A stretch of 64,000 bases of DNA from Aureimonas sp. OT7 (GCF_014844055.1 NZ_CP062167.1:1999501-2063500); one strand, 5' to 3'; shown: positions 26,419 through 38,681, counted from the stretch's first letter. Notes: generated from the sequence alone by a model not told the origin. Made by a program: numbers and translations.

Positions 26419-26659
26419 TTTGCCAGTCTCCCTGGTCGTTTGCCCCGCCACGGCTTGCCGTCCGCGTGCGATGACCGTTACGTCATGTCGGATACGTGCG
26501 GGCGCCGCTATGGACAACCCTGTTCCGTTGGATAGGTTCATGTGCCGAAAACGTCGCGGCTTCAAGGGCTGCGACAGTTTCATGCCGTATAATGCGCAAA
26601 TGTGCTGAACGATATCTTCTACACGAGCGGGGCTCGAAGCGACTTGGTTTCCATCCGAT

Positions 26660-29194
26660 ATGACGGCTGACACGCGCCTGGCCAACCGCAAGCCGCTGGT
26701 GGATCGCAGCGCCGCTCATTCGGGCGTATGGCGCCTTCTGGCCCTGTCCGCCTTCATGCTGGTCGTGGCGGCCGCGCTGGCGATCGCCGGGCACGTCTCG
26801 GGCGGAATCGCCGTCCTCGGGATTTTCGGGCTTCTGGCGGTCTTCGGCATCCTGTCCTGCTTCGCGCTGGCGCTCGGCTTCCTTCAGGTATCCAACAGGC
26901 TGTCCGATGCGGGCCTCGGCCGCGATTTCCTGGATGCACTGCCGACGGGCACGCTGATGACGGATCGCAAGGGCAGGATCGTCTATGCCAACCGCGCCTA
27001 TGCCGAGACGGTCGGTATCGAGGAGCTGGCGGGTGCGCGTACGCTGGAGCAGCTCCTGTCGCGCGAGGGGGAGGCGTCCGAGGCGATCTACAGGCTGGCC
27101 AACGCTGCGCGGGACGGGCGGGAGGCGCAGGAGGAGTTCCGCCTGTCGCGCCGGCTTTCCGGCGGCGCGGGTGCGGGCTGGTATCGCGTCGTGGTGCGCC
27201 CGATGGACAGTGGCGGCCGCAGCCTCAACGTGTGGCAGGTTGCCGATATCAGCGACGAGCGGGCGGAGCAGGAAGGCTTCTTCCAGGAGTTGCAGAACGC
27301 CATCGACTATCTGGACCATGCGCCGGTCGGTTTCTTCTCGTCGGCGCGCGACGGGTCCATCGTCTACCTCAATGCGACGCTGGCGGGCTGGCTCGGCTTC
27401 GATCTTGCCACCTTCGATCCCGGCAGCGTGACGGTGCCGGAACTGGTGGGCGAGGAGGGCCGTGCCTTCCTGTCCGCGACCGGCGAATCGGAGCCGGATC
27501 GGATCCATGTCCTGGACGTGGATCTGGTGACCCGCTCCGGACAGCGGCTTCCCGTGCGGCTGATGCGGCAGGCCACGGCCACCGCCGACGAGCGGCTTGG
27601 GCATATGCGCACAGTTGTCCTGAACCGTTCGGGGCAGGTGGCCGGCGCGGGCGACACGCTGGAAAAACTGGAGATGCGCTTCAACCGCTTCTTCCACACA
27701 TCGCCCATGGCCATAGCCTCGCTGGATTCCCGCGGCCATGTCACGCGCGCCAACGCGGCCTTTTCACGCCTGTTCGGCGCCAAGGTGGCCGAGGGGACGG
27801 CCAGCCTGGAGGGCGCATTGCGCGACGAGGGCCGGGAAGCGATGCGCGGCGCCATCGACGCGGCGGCGCGGGGGCAGGCGGGCATCCCGTCGCTCGACGT
27901 GGAGATCGCAGGCGATCCGGCGCGCTCCGTGCGCCTGTATTTCAGCGCGGTCGGGGATGTCGCGGACGACGGCTCGGAGGCCGCGCTGGTCTACGGCATC
28001 GACTTTACCGACCAGAGGGCCCTGGAGGAGCAGTTCGCCAAGGCACAGAAGATGCAGGCCATCGGCAATCTCGCCGGCGGCATCGCGCATGACTTCAACA
28101 ACGTGCTGACGATCATCACCGCCTCCGTGGATTTCCTGCTGCTCAACCACCGGACCGGCGATCCCTCGTTCCAGGACCTGCTGCTCATCAAGCAGAGCGC
28201 CAACCGTGCCGCCTCTCTCGTGCGGCAACTGCTTGCCTATTCGCGGCGGCAGACCATGCGGCCCAAGATGCTGAACCTCACCGACGTGGTGGCGGACATG
28301 CATCTTCTGCTGCGCCGCATATCGGGCGACCTCGTCAAGCTGGAACGCCACCACGCGCGCGACCTGTGGCCCGTCATGGCCGATATCGGCCAGTTCGAGC
28401 AGGTGGTCACGAACCTCGTGCAGAACGCGCGCGACGCCATGCCGGACGGCGGGCGGATCGACATCGCCACGCGCAACGTGCCGGCAACCGAGACGGCAGC
28501 CTTCAATTATCCGGAGCTGACATTCGGCGACTATGTCCTGGTGGAGGTGTCCGACACCGGTTCGGGAATGCCGGCGGAGGTGGCGGAGCGCATTTTCGAG
28601 CCGTTCTTCACCACCAAGGAAATCGGCAAGGGCACCGGGCTCGGCCTGTCCATGGTCTACGGCATCATCAAGCAGTCCGGCGGATTCATCTACGTCGACT
28701 CCAGGCCCGGAGAAGGCACGACGTTCCGCATATTCCTGCCGCGTCACGTGCCGGCGGAGGTGGCCCAGTCTGCGCCGGAAACGCTGGCGGCCGCCACCGT
28801 GCCCGCCGGCAAGCTGGACCTGTCGGGTACGGCGACGATCCTTCTGGTCGAAGACGAGGATCATGTTCGCGCCGGCAATGTCCGCGCATTGAAGATGCGT
28901 GGCTACGACGTGCACGAGGCGTCATCGGGTGTCGAGGCGCTGGCCATCATGGAAGAACTCGGCGGCCGTGTGGACCTCGTGGTCTCGGACGTGATGATGC
29001 CGGAAATGGACGGGCCGACCCTTCTGCGCGAGATGCGCAAGGAGCGTCCGGAGCTGAAGTTCATCTTCGTGTCGGGCTATGCTGAGGACGCTTTCGCCAA
29101 GAACCTGCCCGAAGGAGCGCGATTCGGCTTCCTGGCCAAGCCGTTCTCCCTGCGTGAGCTGGCCGTGGCCGTTAAGGAAATATTAGACGAATAG
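26660..29194 (+). CDS. cckA: CckA-like hybrid histidine kinase, cell-cycle control
   Basis: An 844-residue membrane kinase. Two membrane segments (about 23-45 and 50-74), two or three PAS domains (about 85-450), then the DHp domain with GGIAHDFNN and phospho-acceptor H477, and an ATPase domain ([28 protein letters not shown]). The C-terminal receiver domain ([11 protein letters not shown]777 in [11 protein letters not shown]) completes the hybrid. This order is that of CckA, which through ChpT phosphorylates the master regulator CtrA. The location ahead of recA and alaS agrees with rhizobial gene order. The gene is divergent from the FliO-like gene. Confidence 0.92.
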   Translation: MTADTRLANRKPLVDRSAAHSGVWRLLALSAFMLVVAAALAIAGHVSGGIAVLGIFGLLAVFGILSCFALALGFLQVSNRLSDAGLGRDFLDALPTGTLMTDRKGRIVYANRAYAETVGIEELAGARTLEQLLSREGEASEAIYRLANAARDGREAQEEFRLSRRLSGGAGAGWYRVVVRPMDSGGRSLNVWQVADISDERAEQEGFFQELQNAIDYLDHAPVGFFSSARDGSIVYLNATLAGWLGFDLATFDPGSVTVPELVGEEGRAFLSATGESEPDRIHVLDVDLVTRSGQRLPVRLMRQATATADERLGHMRTVVLNRSGQVAGAGDTLEKLEMRFNRFFHTSPMAIASLDSRGHVTRANAAFSRLFGAKVAEGTASLEGALRDEGREAMRGAIDAAARGQAGIPSLDVEIAGDPARSVRLYFSAVGDVADDGSEAALVYGIDFTDQRALEEQFAKAQKMQAIGNLAGGIAHDFNNVLTIITASVDFLLLNHRTGDPSFQDLLLIKQSANRAASLVRQLLAYSRRQTMRPKMLNLTDVVADMHLLLRRISGDLVKLERHHARDLWPVMADIGQFEQVVTNLVQNARDAMPDGGRIDIATRNVPATETAAFNYPELTFGDYVLVEVSDTGSGMPAEVAERIFEPFFTTKEIGKGTGLGLSMVYGIIKQSGGFIYVDSRPGEGTTFRIFLPRHVPAEVAQSAPETLAAATVPAGKLDLSGTATILLVEDEDHVRAGNVRALKMRGYDVHEASSGVEALAIMEELGGRVDLVVSDVMMPEMDGPTLLREMRKERPELKFIFVSGYAEDAFAKNLPEGARFGFLAKPFSLRELAVAVKEILDE

Positions 29195-29263
29195 AGAGTC
29201 GATCTGTCGCAGCGAATCACGCGCATTGACCAGAACAAAACAAGAATATCTGTTGAATAACGG

Positions 29264-29278
29264 GAACAAAAAGGGTAC
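29264..29278 (+). promoter_or_regulatory. LexA (SOS) box of recA
   Basis: GAAC-N7-GTAC (GAACAAAAAGGGTAC) matches the alphaproteobacterial LexA operator exactly and lies 62 bases before the recA start. A candidate -35 TTGACC is at 29226-29231, so the box is placed near the transcription start where LexA would block initiation. A weaker GAAC-N7-GAAT is at 29233-29247. Confidence 0.85.
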
Positions 29279-29339
29279 ATGGAGGGTCCCTGCGGAAGCG
29301 TTGCGTGTCACCACGCCGCGTGAAATAAGGACCATGCCG

Positions 29340-30404
29340 ATGGCACAGAATTCACTTCGTCTCGTTGAGGATACTTCCGTGGACAAGAACAAGGCGCTCG
29401 ACGCCGCTCTTTCGCAGATCGAAAGGGCCTTCGGCAAAGGCTCCATCATGCGGCTCGGGGCAACCGAGAAGCTCGATATCGATACCGTGTCCACCGGCTC
29501 TCTCGGGCTCGACATAGCGCTTGGCATCGGCGGGCTGCCGAAGGGCCGCATCGTCGAGATCTACGGTCCGGAAAGCTCCGGCAAGACCACGCTTGCGCTC
29601 CATACCATTGCCGAGGCCCAGAAGGGCGGCGGCATCTGCGCCTTCGTCGACGCCGAGCACGCGCTCGATCCGGTCTATGCGCGCAAGCTGGGCGTCAACC
29701 TGGACGAACTGCTGATCTCACAGCCCGATACGGGCGAGCAGGCGCTCGAGATCACCGATACGCTGGTGCGGTCGGGCGCGATCGACGTCCTGGTCGTCGA
29801 TTCCGTCGCGGCGCTGACGCCGCGTGCGGAAATCGAGGGTGAGATGGGCGACGCGCTGCCCGGCCTCCAGGCCCGGTTGATGAGCCAGGCCCTTCGCAAG
29901 TTGACCGGATCGATCTCCAAATCGAAATGCATGGTCATCTTCATCAACCAGATCCGCATGAAGATCGGCATCGTCTACGGATCGCCCGAAACCACGACCG
30001 GCGGCAACGCGCTGAAATTCTACGCCTCCGTGCGCCTGGATATCCGTCGCACCGGCGCCATCAAGGAGCGGGATGAGGTCACCGGCAACCAGACCCGCGT
30101 CAAGGTGGTGAAGAACAAGCTCGCGCCGCCTTTCAAGCAGGTCGAGTTCGACATCATGTATGGCGAGGGTGTCTCCAAGATGGGCGAGCTGGTCGATCTC
30201 GGGGTCAAGTCCGGCATCGTCGACAAATCCGGCGCCTGGTTTTCCTATAACAGCCAGCGGCTGGGGCAGGGACGCGAGAACGCCAAGTCCTTCCTGCGCG
30301 ACAATCCGGCCATGGCGGCCGAGATCGAAAGCGCCATCCGGCAGAATTCGGGCCTGATCGCCGAGAAGCTTCTCGAAGCCGACAGCGAGGGCGACGAAGA
30401 ATAG
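29340..30404 (+). CDS. recA: Recombinase A
   Basis: A 354-residue RecA that catalyses strand exchange and activates LexA self-cleavage. It has Walker [28 protein letters not shown], the Walker B region [20 protein letters not shown], and the L2 loop [20 protein letters not shown]. The acidic C-terminal tail is present (ADSEGDEE). The start is ATG 29340 ([12 protein letters not shown]); an ATG two codons upstream is equivalent. An SOS box precedes it. Confidence 0.98.
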   Translation: MAQNSLRLVEDTSVDKNKALDAALSQIERAFGKGSIMRLGATEKLDIDTVSTGSLGLDIALGIGGLPKGRIVEIYGPESSGKTTLALHTIAEAQKGGGICAFVDAEHALDPVYARKLGVNLDELLISQPDTGEQALEITDTLVRSGAIDVLVVDSVAALTPRAEIEGEMGDALPGLQARLMSQALRKLTGSISKSKCMVIFINQIRMKIGIVYGSPETTTGGNALKFYASVRLDIRRTGAIKERDEVTGNQTRVKVVKNKLAPPFKQVEFDIMYGEGVSKMGELVDLGVKSGIVDKSGAWFSYNSQRLGQGRENAKSFLRDNPAMAAEIESAIRQNSGLIAEKLLEADSEGDEE

Positions 30405-30520
30405 CCGTCTCCCCCGGGGTGCATCCGATTTCGCAGGGGCTTTCGATTTAGGTTGAGCCAAAAGCGCGACTTCCTGTATCGGTTCCTGCGAATGAAGATT
30501 GCCTGTCAGGGGTTCTGGGA

Positions 30521-33178
30521 ATGAACGGCGTTAATGAAATCCGGTCCACCTTCCTCGATTACTTCGGGAAGAATGGCCACGAGCAGGTTGCCTCATCGCC
30601 GCTCGTTCCCCGCAACGATCCGACATTGATGTTCACCAATGCCGGCATGGTGCAGTTCAAGAACGTGTTCACCGGGCTTGAAAAGCGGCCCTATGACCGT
30701 GCGGTGACGTCGCAGAAGTGCGTGCGCGCCGGCGGCAAGCACAACGATCTCGACAATGTCGGCTACACGGCACGGCATCACACCTTCTTCGAGATGCTCG
30801 GCAATTTCTCGTTCGGCGACTATTTCAAGGAAACCGCCATCGAACTGGCGTGGAACCTGATCACGCGCGAGTTCGGGCTGGCCAAGGACAAGCTCCTCGT
30901 CACCGTCTATCATACCGACGATGCCGCGGCCGACTACTGGAGGCGCATCGCCGGCCTGCCGGAAGAGCGGATCATCCGCATCGCCACGAGCGACAATTTC
31001 TGGGCGATGGGCGATACCGGCCCGTGCGGTCCCTGCTCCGAGATATTCTACGACCACGGTCCGAGCGTCTGGGGCGGCCCTCCGGGCAGCCCGGAAGAAG
31101 ACGGCGACCGCTTCATCGAGATCTGGAACCTCGTCTTCATGCAGTTCGAGCAGATGGCCGGCGGCCAGCGGGTCGATCTGCCGCGGCCCTCCATCGATAC
31201 GGGCATGGGGCTGGAGCGCGTCGCCGCCGTCCTGCAGGGCGTGCACAACAATTACGACATCGACCTGTTCCGCCAGCTCATACGAGCCAGCGCCGACATC
31301 ATCGGGGCACCCGCCAGTGGCGAGCAGCTTGCCAGCCACCGGGTCATCGCCGACCATCTGCGTGCGACGTCCTTCCTGATCGCCGATGGCGTCCTGCCGT
31401 CCAATGAGGGCCGCGGCTACGTCCTGCGCCGCATCATGCGGCGGGCCATGCGCCACGCCAAGCTTCTGGGCGCACGCGAGCCGGTCATCTACAAATTGCT
31501 GCCCACGCTGGTCGCGGAGATGGGCCGCGCCTATCCCGAGCTGGTGCGGGCGGAGGCCCTGATCTCCGAGACGCTCAAGCTCGAGGAAAAGCGGTTTCTT
31601 GCCACGCTCGATCGGGGCCTTACCCTCCTCAACGACGCGACCCTGTCGCTCGGTGCGGGCGACATGCTGGATGGCGAAACGGCGTTCAAGCTGTACGACA
31701 CCTATGGTTTTCCGCTGGACCTGACACAGGATGCCTTGCGCGCGCGCGGCATCAACGTCGACATCTCCGGCTTCGAGGACGCCATGGCCCGCCAGAAGGC
31801 GGAGGCCCGCGCAAGCTGGGCCGGCTCGGGCGAGGTTTCGGACGAGGGCATCTATTTCGGGCTGCGCGAGCGGCTCGGGGCCACCGAATTTCTGGGGTAC
31901 GACACCGAGAGCGCCGAGGGCCAGGTTCTGGCCCTGGTGAAGGACGGCAAGGAAGTGGCATCCGCGTCCGAGGGCGAGGAGGTGTCCGTCATCCTGAACC
32001 AGACCCCCTTCTACGGAGAATCCGGCGGCCAGGTGGGCGATACCGGCGTGATGAAGGGCGAGGGGGTCCGCTTCGACGTCGCCGATACGCAGAAGGTTGC
32101 CAACGGGTTGTTCGTGCATCGCGGCACGGTCGCCTCGGGCGCGCTTGAACCGGGCATGGCGCTGGAGCTGGAGGTCGATCATCGTCGACGCGGCAGTATC
32201 CGCGCCAATCATTCGGCGACGCACCTTCTGCACGAGGGCCTGCGCGAGATCCTGGGCAGCCATGTCGCCCAGAAGGGCTCGATGGTGTCGCCAGACCGCC
32301 TGCGCTTCGACTTTTCGCACCCCAAGCCCCTGGAGCCGAACGAGCTGGCCGAGGTGGAGCGGATGGCCAACGCCATCGTGCGGCAGAACGCCCCTGTCGA
32401 GACGCGGCTGATGGCCGTGGACGATGCCATCGAAATGGGTGCCATGGCGCTCTTCGGAGAGAAGTACGGCGACGAGGTGCGCGTCGTGTCCATGGGCGTC
32501 GGCGAGGAGGGCGCAAAGCAGGGCAAGACCTTCTCGATCGAGCTGTGCGGCGGAACCCATGTCGGCGCGACGGGCGATATCGGCCTTGTCCATGTCCTGT
32601 CGGAATCGGCGGTCGGTGCCGGCGTACGGCGGCTCGAGGCGCTGACGGGCGATGCTGCCCGCGCCTACCTGCAGGAGCAGGATGCACGGGTGCGCCGCAT
32701 CGCATCCGCGCTCAAGGTCGGGCCGGCGGAGGTGGCGGACAGGGTGGAAGCCCTGGTCGACGAGCGCCGGAAGCTGGAACGCGAACTGGCGGATGCCCGG
32801 CGCAAGCTGGCACTGGCCGGTGACGGCGCCGCCGCGCCCGCCGCGCCGAAGGAGATAAACGGGGTTTCCTTCCTGGGCCGCGTCCTGGAAGGCGTTCCGG
32901 CCAAGGACCTGAAGGGCATCGTCGACGGCATGAAGCAGGGGCTCGGCTCCGGCGTTGCGGCGGTGGTCAGCGTTGCCGAAGGCAAGGCCAGCATCGTCAT
33001 CGGCGTGACGGACGATGTCTCGGCGCGCTTCAGCGCCGTGGACCTGGTGCGGGTGGCGTCGGCGGCGGTTGGCGGCAAGGGCGGCGGCGGCCGTCCGGAC
33101 ATGGCGCAGGCCGGCGGCCCCGACGGGGAGCATGCGCAAGCCGCCATCGATGCGGTCGAGGCGGCGCTTGCCGCCTGA
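30521..33178 (+). CDS. alaS: Alanyl-tRNA synthetase
   Basis: A full-length 885-residue AlaRS. The class II catalytic core starts [19 protein letters not shown] and includes [14 protein letters not shown]; the editing domain has the zinc-binding HSATHLLH and [13 protein letters not shown]; the C-Ala domain ends with [13 protein letters not shown]. It charges tRNA-Ala and also tmRNA, whose G3-U70 pair is seen in this window. The gene follows recA by 116 bases, the usual alphaproteobacterial order. Confidence 0.98.
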   Translation: MNGVNEIRSTFLDYFGKNGHEQVASSPLVPRNDPTLMFTNAGMVQFKNVFTGLEKRPYDRAVTSQKCVRAGGKHNDLDNVGYTARHHTFFEMLGNFSFGDYFKETAIELAWNLITREFGLAKDKLLVTVYHTDDAAADYWRRIAGLPEERIIRIATSDNFWAMGDTGPCGPCSEIFYDHGPSVWGGPPGSPEEDGDRFIEIWNLVFMQFEQMAGGQRVDLPRPSIDTGMGLERVAAVLQGVHNNYDIDLFRQLIRASADIIGAPASGEQLASHRVIADHLRATSFLIADGVLPSNEGRGYVLRRIMRRAMRHAKLLGAREPVIYKLLPTLVAEMGRAYPELVRAEALISETLKLEEKRFLATLDRGLTLLNDATLSLGAGDMLDGETAFKLYDTYGFPLDLTQDALRARGINVDISGFEDAMARQKAEARASWAGSGEVSDEGIYFGLRERLGATEFLGYDTESAEGQVLALVKDGKEVASASEGEEVSVILNQTPFYGESGGQVGDTGVMKGEGVRFDVADTQKVANGLFVHRGTVASGALEPGMALELEVDHRRRGSIRANHSATHLLHEGLREILGSHVAQKGSMVSPDRLRFDFSHPKPLEPNELAEVERMANAIVRQNAPVETRLMAVDDAIEMGAMALFGEKYGDEVRVVSMGVGEEGAKQGKTFSIELCGGTHVGATGDIGLVHVLSESAVGAGVRRLEALTGDAARAYLQEQDARVRRIASALKVGPAEVADRVEALVDERRKLERELADARRKLALAGDGAAAPAAPKEINGVSFLGRVLEGVPAKDLKGIVDGMKQGLGSGVAAVVSVAEGKASIVIGVTDDVSARFSAVDLVRVASAAVGGKGGGGRPDMAQAGGPDGEHAQAAIDAVEAALAA

Positions 33179-33206
33179 GCGGCTGGCGCGGCCTCCTGTA
33201 AGGGAG

Positions 33207-34082
33207 TTACTGGCCGAGGGCGGCGTAGAGATCGTCCTTCGGCCGGTAGCCGATCAGCCTGTCCGCCTCTGAAAGGTCCCAGCCGGTACCGCGGTTGCCC
33301 GATACGCCGTTGATCGTGATGCAGCGGGCAGGCCAGCCTTCGGCGGATGCGGTGATGGCGGCGGTGAACAGCCGGGCGAAATCCCGGTTCGACAGCCACA
33401 TGGCGCGGTACCAGGCCAGGTCGCGCTTTCCGTCCGCATCGGCAGGCTCCTGGGACGAGACGAAGGCGGCGTCGCCCGACACATTGATTGTCTGTGGCAG
33501 GTTTTCGCCCGGCTGCACCCAGCCGATGCGGATGTTGATGCCCGTCATGCCCGTCGTCCGCGCCACGAGCGCATGGAGTGCACGTTCGCCCATCAGCTTG
33601 GCGGTGGCATAGGCGGTGGAATCCATCCACTGCGTGCCCGTGTTCCAGCGCGTGCCGGGCGCCGGCGCCAGCTTCGATGTCAGGAAACCCGGCGCGTCCC
33701 GGGCCAGCGGCGCATCCTTGTAGCCACCCATCACATGGTTGGACGATGCGAACACCACCCGCGATACGCCATGGAAGGCGGCGCGGTCGAAGACCGCCAT
33801 CGTCATGTCGAATGAGGCGGCTGCGTCCGCCCAGCTTGCGTCCGTATGCGGGTTCTGCGCTGCGAAATGTATGACGGTGTCGCACCCGGCCATCGCCCGG
33901 GTCCATTCGCCGTCGACGTCGAGAAGGCTGCCGGCAGCCATCTCGATCCGCGCATCCTCCAGGTCGTAGGGCGGGGTCAGGTCCGCCGCTACGATACGGC
34001 TGCATGCGGGGTCCGCCAGAAGTGCGGCGATGAGTTTACGGCCGAGGCCGCCCCCTGCGCCGGTGATGAACGTCGCAACCAT
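33207..34082 (-). CDS. NAD-dependent sugar epimerase/dehydratase family protein
   Basis: A 291-residue extended short-chain dehydrogenase. The Rossmann motif is TGAGGGLGRKL (residues 7-17), D34 may bind the NAD ribose, and the catalytic pair is YATAK (Tyr/Lys) with a Ser in FASSNHVMGG. The segment NIRIGWVQPG is typical of uronate dehydrogenase-like members (hexuronic acid oxidation), but the substrate is not certain. The ATG at 34082 begins MVATFITGAGG; the longer frame overlaps the next gene's end. It converges with alaS. Confidence 0.8.
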   Translation of the reverse strand: MVATFITGAGGGLGRKLIAALLADPACSRIVAADLTPPYDLEDARIEMAAGSLLDVDGEWTRAMAGCDTVIHFAAQNPHTDASWADAAASFDMTMAVFDRAAFHGVSRVVFASSNHVMGGYKDAPLARDAPGFLTSKLAPAPGTRWNTGTQWMDSTAYATAKLMGERALHALVARTTGMTGINIRIGWVQPGENLPQTINVSGDAAFVSSQEPADADGKRDLAWYRAMWLSNRDFARLFTAAITASAEGWPARCITINGVSGNRGTGWDLSEADRLIGYRPKDDLYAALGQ

Positions 34083-34125
34083 GCTTTCCAGCCCGTATCT
34101 TGGAGTTTCGGTTTGGCGGCGGGAT

Positions 34126-35001
34126 CTAGAACCAGGTTTCCAGAAGCTCCTCGACGCGGGCGTCGCGCGCCCTGCCGGTTTCCCCACCCATGACCACGGC
34201 GATCAGCCGCCTGTTGCCACGTTGCGCGGTTGCGACCAGATGGAACCCCGACGCGCGAATGTAGCCGGTCTTGAGGCCATCGACGCCCGGCACCTTGCCG
34301 AGCAGCTTGTTGGTGGCCTCATAGCGGCGCCCGTTGAAGCGGAATTCCTTGAGCGTGAAGAAGTTCTGGTAGGCCGGAAAGCGCGTGCGCAGCTGCAGCG
34401 CCAGCAGCGCCATGTCGCGGGCAGTGGATATCTGCCCCTCGTCCGGCAGGCCCGACGCGTTCACGAAATGCGTGCGCGACATGCCGATGGCGCGCGCCCG
34501 CGCGTTCATCTGCCGGGCAAACGCCTCCTCGGACCCGGCGACGCCCTCGGCCACAACCACCGCCACGTCGTTGGCCGAGCGGACGGCCAGCGCGGTTGCA
34601 GCCTCGCGCACCGTGATCGACGTACCGGCCGGAAGGCCAAGCCTGGCCGGCGGGCGCGAGGCAGCCTCTGCCGAGACGGTCAACGGGCTATCAAGGTTCA
34701 GTCGTCCGCTTTCGACGGCCTCGAACAGCAGATACAGCGTCATCAGCTTGGTCAGCGAGGCGGGATAGCGCAACTCGTTGGCATTTTCCTGCCACAGGAT
34801 CCGCCCCGTCGAGGCGTCGAGCACCAGTTCGGACTGGCCACGCTCTTGCACCGCCGCCATAACGCCGGTGGTCGGCATGGTTCCGGCGGGCGGGGTGCTG
34901 ACCGTCAGCACGTCGCCGCTGCGGCAGGCTGCCAGGGCAAGGGCCAGGGATGCGATGAGGGCGACCCGGCGCAGGCTGCGGGTCAGGCGGGGGTGGAGCA
35001 T
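34126..35001 (-). CDS. D-alanyl-D-alanine carboxypeptidase (PBP5/6 family) lipoprotein
   Basis: A 291-residue low-molecular-weight penicillin-binding protein that trims peptidoglycan stem peptides. Active-site motifs: S82-LT-K85 (SxxK), S142-A-N144 (SxN) and K244-T-G246 (KTG). The N-terminus is a signal sequence with lipobox LAAC (Cys26), so it is likely lipid-anchored rather than held by a C-terminal amphipathic helix, which this shorter protein lacks. Monocistronic; the next plus-strand gene starts about 180 bases away. Confidence 0.92.
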   Translation of the reverse strand: MLHPRLTRSLRRVALIASLALALAACRSGDVLTVSTPPAGTMPTTGVMAAVQERGQSELVLDASTGRILWQENANELRYPASLTKLMTLYLLFEAVESGRLNLDSPLTVSAEAASRPPARLGLPAGTSITVREAATALAVRSANDVAVVVAEGVAGSEEAFARQMNARARAIGMSRTHFVNASGLPDEGQISTARDMALLALQLRTRFPAYQNFFTLKEFRFNGRRYEATNKLLGKVPGVDGLKTGYIRASGFHLVATAQRGNRRLIAVVMGGETGRARDARVEELLETWF

Positions 35002-35180
35002 GGACGGACTCGATCTGGCTGAACGCAGGCGGCAATATGCGATGTCTCGCAGATTATGACTAATAAGCCCCTAAAACCAATTGCATGAGGCGGGACGGGG
35101 TGGCATCACCCGGGCATTGTTTCAACCCTTCCGTCTCCGGTTCGGAGCCATCGTCCCCAGGGTTTCCATCCGTGCCCGAA

Positions 35181-35927
35181 ATGGCAACCATCCTGTCGAT
35201 GAGCGGGATCATCTTCCTGTCGGCCGTGCTGCGCGGATTTACCGGCTTTGGCTTCGGGCTGGCCGCCGTGCCGCTGATGGGGCTGGTGATCGAGCCGGCC
35301 GGGGCGGTGCTGATCGCACTGGCCCTGCAATTCCTGGGGGGTGCCGCGGATCTGCGGGAAGGCCGCAAGAGGGCCCATTGGCCCACCTTGCGCTGGCTGA
35401 TGCTCGGCGCGCTGGCCGGAACGCCCGTCGGCATGGCGGCCCTGATGGGCGTTTCATCCGGGGTGGCGCAGCTTCTGATCGCGGCCGTGTGCCTCAGCGC
35501 GGTCGGCCTGCTGGCAGCGGGTCGCAGCTTCGTCGGCCTGCCGGGGCGCGGGGCGACGGTTGCCGTCGGCGCGCTGGCGGGTCTGTTCAACGGGCTTGCC
35601 GCCATGCCTGGCCCGCCCGTCGTGGCCTTCTACCTTGCCGCGCCCGTCAGTGCGCTGGTGGCGCGCGTGTCGCTGGTCGTCTTCTTTACGGCAACCGCGG
35701 CCCTTGCGCTGGCGCCCACGATCCTCGGCGGCTGGTGGACGTCGGACCTCGCCCTGAGCGCGGCGGCCGGCCTGCCGCTGATGATCCTCGGCACGCATGC
35801 CGGAAACCGGCTCTTTCGACACTACGGGGCGCGGCATCACCGCGCGGCTTCGCTGGCGGTGTTTGCCTGCATTGCGCTCGTCAGCGGGGTGCACGGCATC
35901 GCAGAGGTGCTTTCCGCAGCCGCCTGA
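35181..35927 (+). CDS. TauE/SafE family exporter, probably sulfite
   Basis: A 248-residue membrane protein with about eight hydrophobic segments and the two internally related halves of the TauE/SafE family ([20 protein letters not shown] and [18 protein letters not shown]). Members export sulfite or sulfoacetate during sulfonate degradation. It faces the xsc-pta operon, and its last 91 bases overlap the end of pta on the opposite strand. That position supports sulfite export, but family members vary and it is not proof. The ATG at 35181 is used; GTG 35172 is an alternative. Confidence 0.8.
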   Translation: MATILSMSGIIFLSAVLRGFTGFGFGLAAVPLMGLVIEPAGAVLIALALQFLGGAADLREGRKRAHWPTLRWLMLGALAGTPVGMAALMGVSSGVAQLLIAAVCLSAVGLLAAGRSFVGLPGRGATVAVGALAGLFNGLAAMPGPPVVAFYLAAPVSALVARVSLVVFFTATAALALAPTILGGWWTSDLALSAAAGLPLMILGTHAGNRLFRHYGARHHRAASLAVFACIALVSGVHGIAEVLSAAA

Positions 35928-36904
35928 ACCACCGTAACCGCGATCATGTGGCGCACGTCCTCTGCGGTGCAGCCGCGCGACAGGTCGTTGGCCGGCCGGG
36001 CCAGCCCCTGGAGGATAGGGCCGATGGCCTTGGCCCCGCCGATGCGCTGGGCGATCTTGTAACCGATGTTGGCTGCGTCGAGATTGGGGAATACGAAGAC
36101 GTTGGCGTCGCCATGCAATGGCGAGGCCGGCGCCTTCACTGCGCCGACCGCCGCGACGAAGGCGGCGTCGAACTGCAATTCGCCGTCGATCACCAGTGCA
36201 GGGTCGGCCGCCCGGGCCAGGGCCACCGCTTCCACGACCTTGGATACGCGGGCATGGCTGGCGCTTCCGGCCGTCGAGAAGGACAGCATGGCCACCCGGG
36301 CCGGTTCCCGCAGCAGTTCCTGCGCCGAGCGGGCGGAGGCGATGGCGATATCGGCAAGCTCGGCCGCGTCGGGGTCGATCACCAATCCGCAGTCGGCAAA
36401 CAGGAAGGCGCCCTTGTGCGTATGATGCGGCTCGCACAGCATCATCAGGAAGAAGCTGGAAACGCGTGCCGAGCCGGGCGCAAGCCCGATGATCTGCAGG
36501 GCGGCGCGCACGGTGTCGGCCGTGGTGGCGACGGCGCCACCGACCGTGCCGTCGGCATCGCCCATGCGCACCATCATCGCCGCGAAGTTCAATGGCCGCC
36601 GCATGGCGGCATGGGCGTCCGCCTCGGTCACGCCCTTGTGCGACCGTGCGCAATGGTAGGCGGCGGCGTAGGCGCCCAACCGTCCATCCCGCTCGGGATC
36701 GACGATGGTGACCGGTGTCTGTCCGGCGACGTCGCGCCAGCGGCGCGCCACCCGGTCCCGGGGACCGAGGAGCGCAATCTCCGCCAGGCCTTCGGAAGCG
36801 GCACGCGCCGCCCCCGCCACGATGCGCTCGTCCATGCCCTCGGGCAGGACGATGCGCCGCGGCGAAAGGCGCGCCGTGTCGACGATGCGGTCGAGCGCCA
36901 GCAT
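35837..36904 (-). CDS. pta: Phosphate acetyltransferase
   Basis: A 355-residue enzyme of the phosphate acetyl/butyryltransferase family, turning acetyl phosphate into acetyl-CoA. Typical segments are [62 protein letters not shown] and [19 protein letters not shown]. It follows xsc with a one-base gap, matching known sulfonate operons where Pta takes the acetyl phosphate made by Xsc. The last 27 residues extend beyond the usual family end and overlap the exporter gene. Confidence 0.93.
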   Translation of the reverse strand: MLALDRIVDTARLSPRRIVLPEGMDERIVAGAARAASEGLAEIALLGPRDRVARRWRDVAGQTPVTIVDPERDGRLGAYAAAYHCARSHKGVTEADAHAAMRRPLNFAAMMVRMGDADGTVGGAVATTADTVRAALQIIGLAPGSARVSSFFLMMLCEPHHTHKGAFLFADCGLVIDPDAAELADIAIASARSAQELLREPARVAMLSFSTAGSASHARVSKVVEAVALARAADPALVIDGELQFDAAFVAAVGAVKAPASPLHGDANVFVFPNLDAANIGYKIAQRIGGAKAIGPILQGLARPANDLSRGCTAEDVRHMIAVTVVQAAAESTSAMPCTPLTSAMQANTASEAAR

Positions 36905-36905
36905 G

Positions 36906-38681
36906 TCAGCGCGGCGTCTGCGGCTGCATGTCGGCGCGGTCTATGCCGGCCACGGCGACGGGCTTCTTCATGGCGTCGCGCCGGAACGGTTCTCCCAACT
37001 CCTGGTTCAGCACCACTTCGATGAAGGTGGTGATGCCGGCGTCCTGGTCGGCTGCTGCTTGCGCAATGGCGGCCGACAGGGCCGCCGTGTCCTCCACGCG
37101 CACGCCCTTGAAGCCACAGGCTTCCGCGATGCGCGCATAGGACAGTTCGGGGTCGAGTTCGGTGCCGACGAAGTTGTTATCGTACCACAGGGTCGTGTTA
37201 CGCTTTTCCGCGCCCCATTGGTAATTGCGGAAGATCACCATGGTCACGGCCGGCCACTCCTTGCGGCCGATGGACGTCATTTCGTTGATGGAGATGCCGA
37301 ACGCGCCGTCGCCGGCAAAGCCGAACACGGGCACGTCGGGGCAGCCGATACGCGCGCCGATGATCGCCGGGAAGCCGTATCCGCACGGGCCGAACAGGCC
37401 GGGGGCCAGGTATTTGCGCCCCTGTTCGAAGGTCGGATAGGCGTTGCCGATGGCGCAATTGTTGCCGATGTCGGTGGAGACGATCGCCTCCTTCGGCAAG
37501 GCGGCCTGGATGGCGCGCCACGCCTGGCGCGGCGACATGCGGTCGGCATCGCGCGTGCGTGCCTGCGCGTTCCATTCCGTGCCGGGATCGTCGTCCTCGT
37601 GGTCCATGGACGACAATTGCTGCAGCCAGCCGGACCGCGTCTGGTGGATGAGCGCCTTGCGTTCTTCGCGCCCGGCATCGCCAGCCGTGGGCGACAGTTG
37701 CGCCAGGATGGACTCGGCCACCTGCCTGGCGTCGCCACAGATGCCGACGCTGATCTTCTTGGTCAGGCCGATGCGGTCGGAGTTGATGTCCACCTGGATG
37801 ATCTTCGCCTGTTTCGGCCAATAGTCGATGCCGTAGCCGGGCAGGGTCGAGAACGGGTTGAGGCGCGTGCCGAGCGCCAGGACCACGTCCGCCTTCGCGA
37901 TCAGCTCCATCGCTGCCTTCGAGCCGTTGTAGCCCAGCGGTCCGACGGCCAACCTGTGGCTGCCGGGAAAGGCATCGTTGTGCTGGTAGCCCGAGCAGAC
38001 CGGCGCATCCAGCCTTTCGGCCAGCGCCGCGGACTGGGCGATCGCATCGCCGATGACGACGCCCGCGCCGTTGAGGATGACCGGGAATTGCGCTTCGGAC
38101 AGAAGGCGCGCCGCCTCGGCGATAGCCTGCGCGCCGCCGGCCGGCCGTTCCAGCCGGACGACCTGCGGCAGCTCGATGTCGACGACCTGCGTCCAGAAAT
38201 CCCGGGGGATGTTGATCTGGGCCGGGGCGCAGCCACGCCACGCCTTTTCGATGACGCGGTTGAGCACTTCCGCCACGCGGGAGGCGTCGCGCACCTCTTC
38301 CTGGTAGCAGACCATGTCCTCGAACAAGGCCATCTGGGGCACTTCCTGGAAGCCGCCCTGGCCCATCGTGCGGTTGGCCGCCTGCGGCGTGACCAGCAGC
38401 ATCGGCGTATGGTTCCAGTAGGCGGTCTTGACGGCCGTGACGAAACCGGTGACGCCCGGGCCGTTCTGGGCGATGGCCATGGCCATCTGCCCGGTGGCGC
38501 GGCAATAGCCGTCGCAGATCAGGCCGGCATTGGTTTCATGCGCGCAATCCCAGAATGTGATGCCTGCGGCGGGGAACAGGTCGGAAACGGGCATCATGGC
38601 CGAACCGATGATGCCGAATGCCTGGTCGATACCGTGCATCTGCAGGACTTTGATGAATGCTTCTTCCGTCGTCATCTTCAT
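36906..38681 (-). CDS. xsc: Sulfoacetaldehyde acetyltransferase
   Basis: A 591-residue thiamine diphosphate enzyme that cleaves sulfoacetaldehyde with phosphate to acetyl phosphate and sulfite. The start [20 protein letters not shown] and the segments [33 protein letters not shown], the ThDP motif [15 protein letters not shown] and [20 protein letters not shown] are characteristic of Xsc rather than of acetolactate synthase. The open frame extends upstream, but ATG 38681 fits the family. It is separated from the transporter gene by 70 bases holding a stable hairpin, and from pta by one base. Confidence 0.96.
   Translation of the reverse strand: MKMTTEEAFIKVLQMHGIDQAFGIIGSAMMPVSDLFPAAGITFWDCAHETNAGLICDGYCRATGQMAMAIAQNGPGVTGFVTAVKTAYWNHTPMLLVTPQAANRTMGQGGFQEVPQMALFEDMVCYQEEVRDASRVAEVLNRVIEKAWRGCAPAQINIPRDFWTQVVDIELPQVVRLERPAGGAQAIAEAARLLSEAQFPVILNGAGVVIGDAIAQSAALAERLDAPVCSGYQHNDAFPGSHRLAVGPLGYNGSKAAMELIAKADVVLALGTRLNPFSTLPGYGIDYWPKQAKIIQVDINSDRIGLTKKISVGICGDARQVAESILAQLSPTAGDAGREERKALIHQTRSGWLQQLSSMDHEDDDPGTEWNAQARTRDADRMSPRQAWRAIQAALPKEAIVSTDIGNNCAIGNAYPTFEQGRKYLAPGLFGPCGYGFPAIIGARIGCPDVPVFGFAGDGAFGISINEMTSIGRKEWPAVTMVIFRNYQWGAEKRNTTLWYDNNFVGTELDPELSYARIAEACGFKGVRVEDTAALSAAIAQAAADQDAGITTFIEVVLNQELGEPFRRDAMKKPVAVAGIDRADMQPQTPR

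Noticed and set aside
30593..33139. 848-residue minus-strand frame opposite alaS
   Set aside because: Shadow of alaS; no domain similarity.
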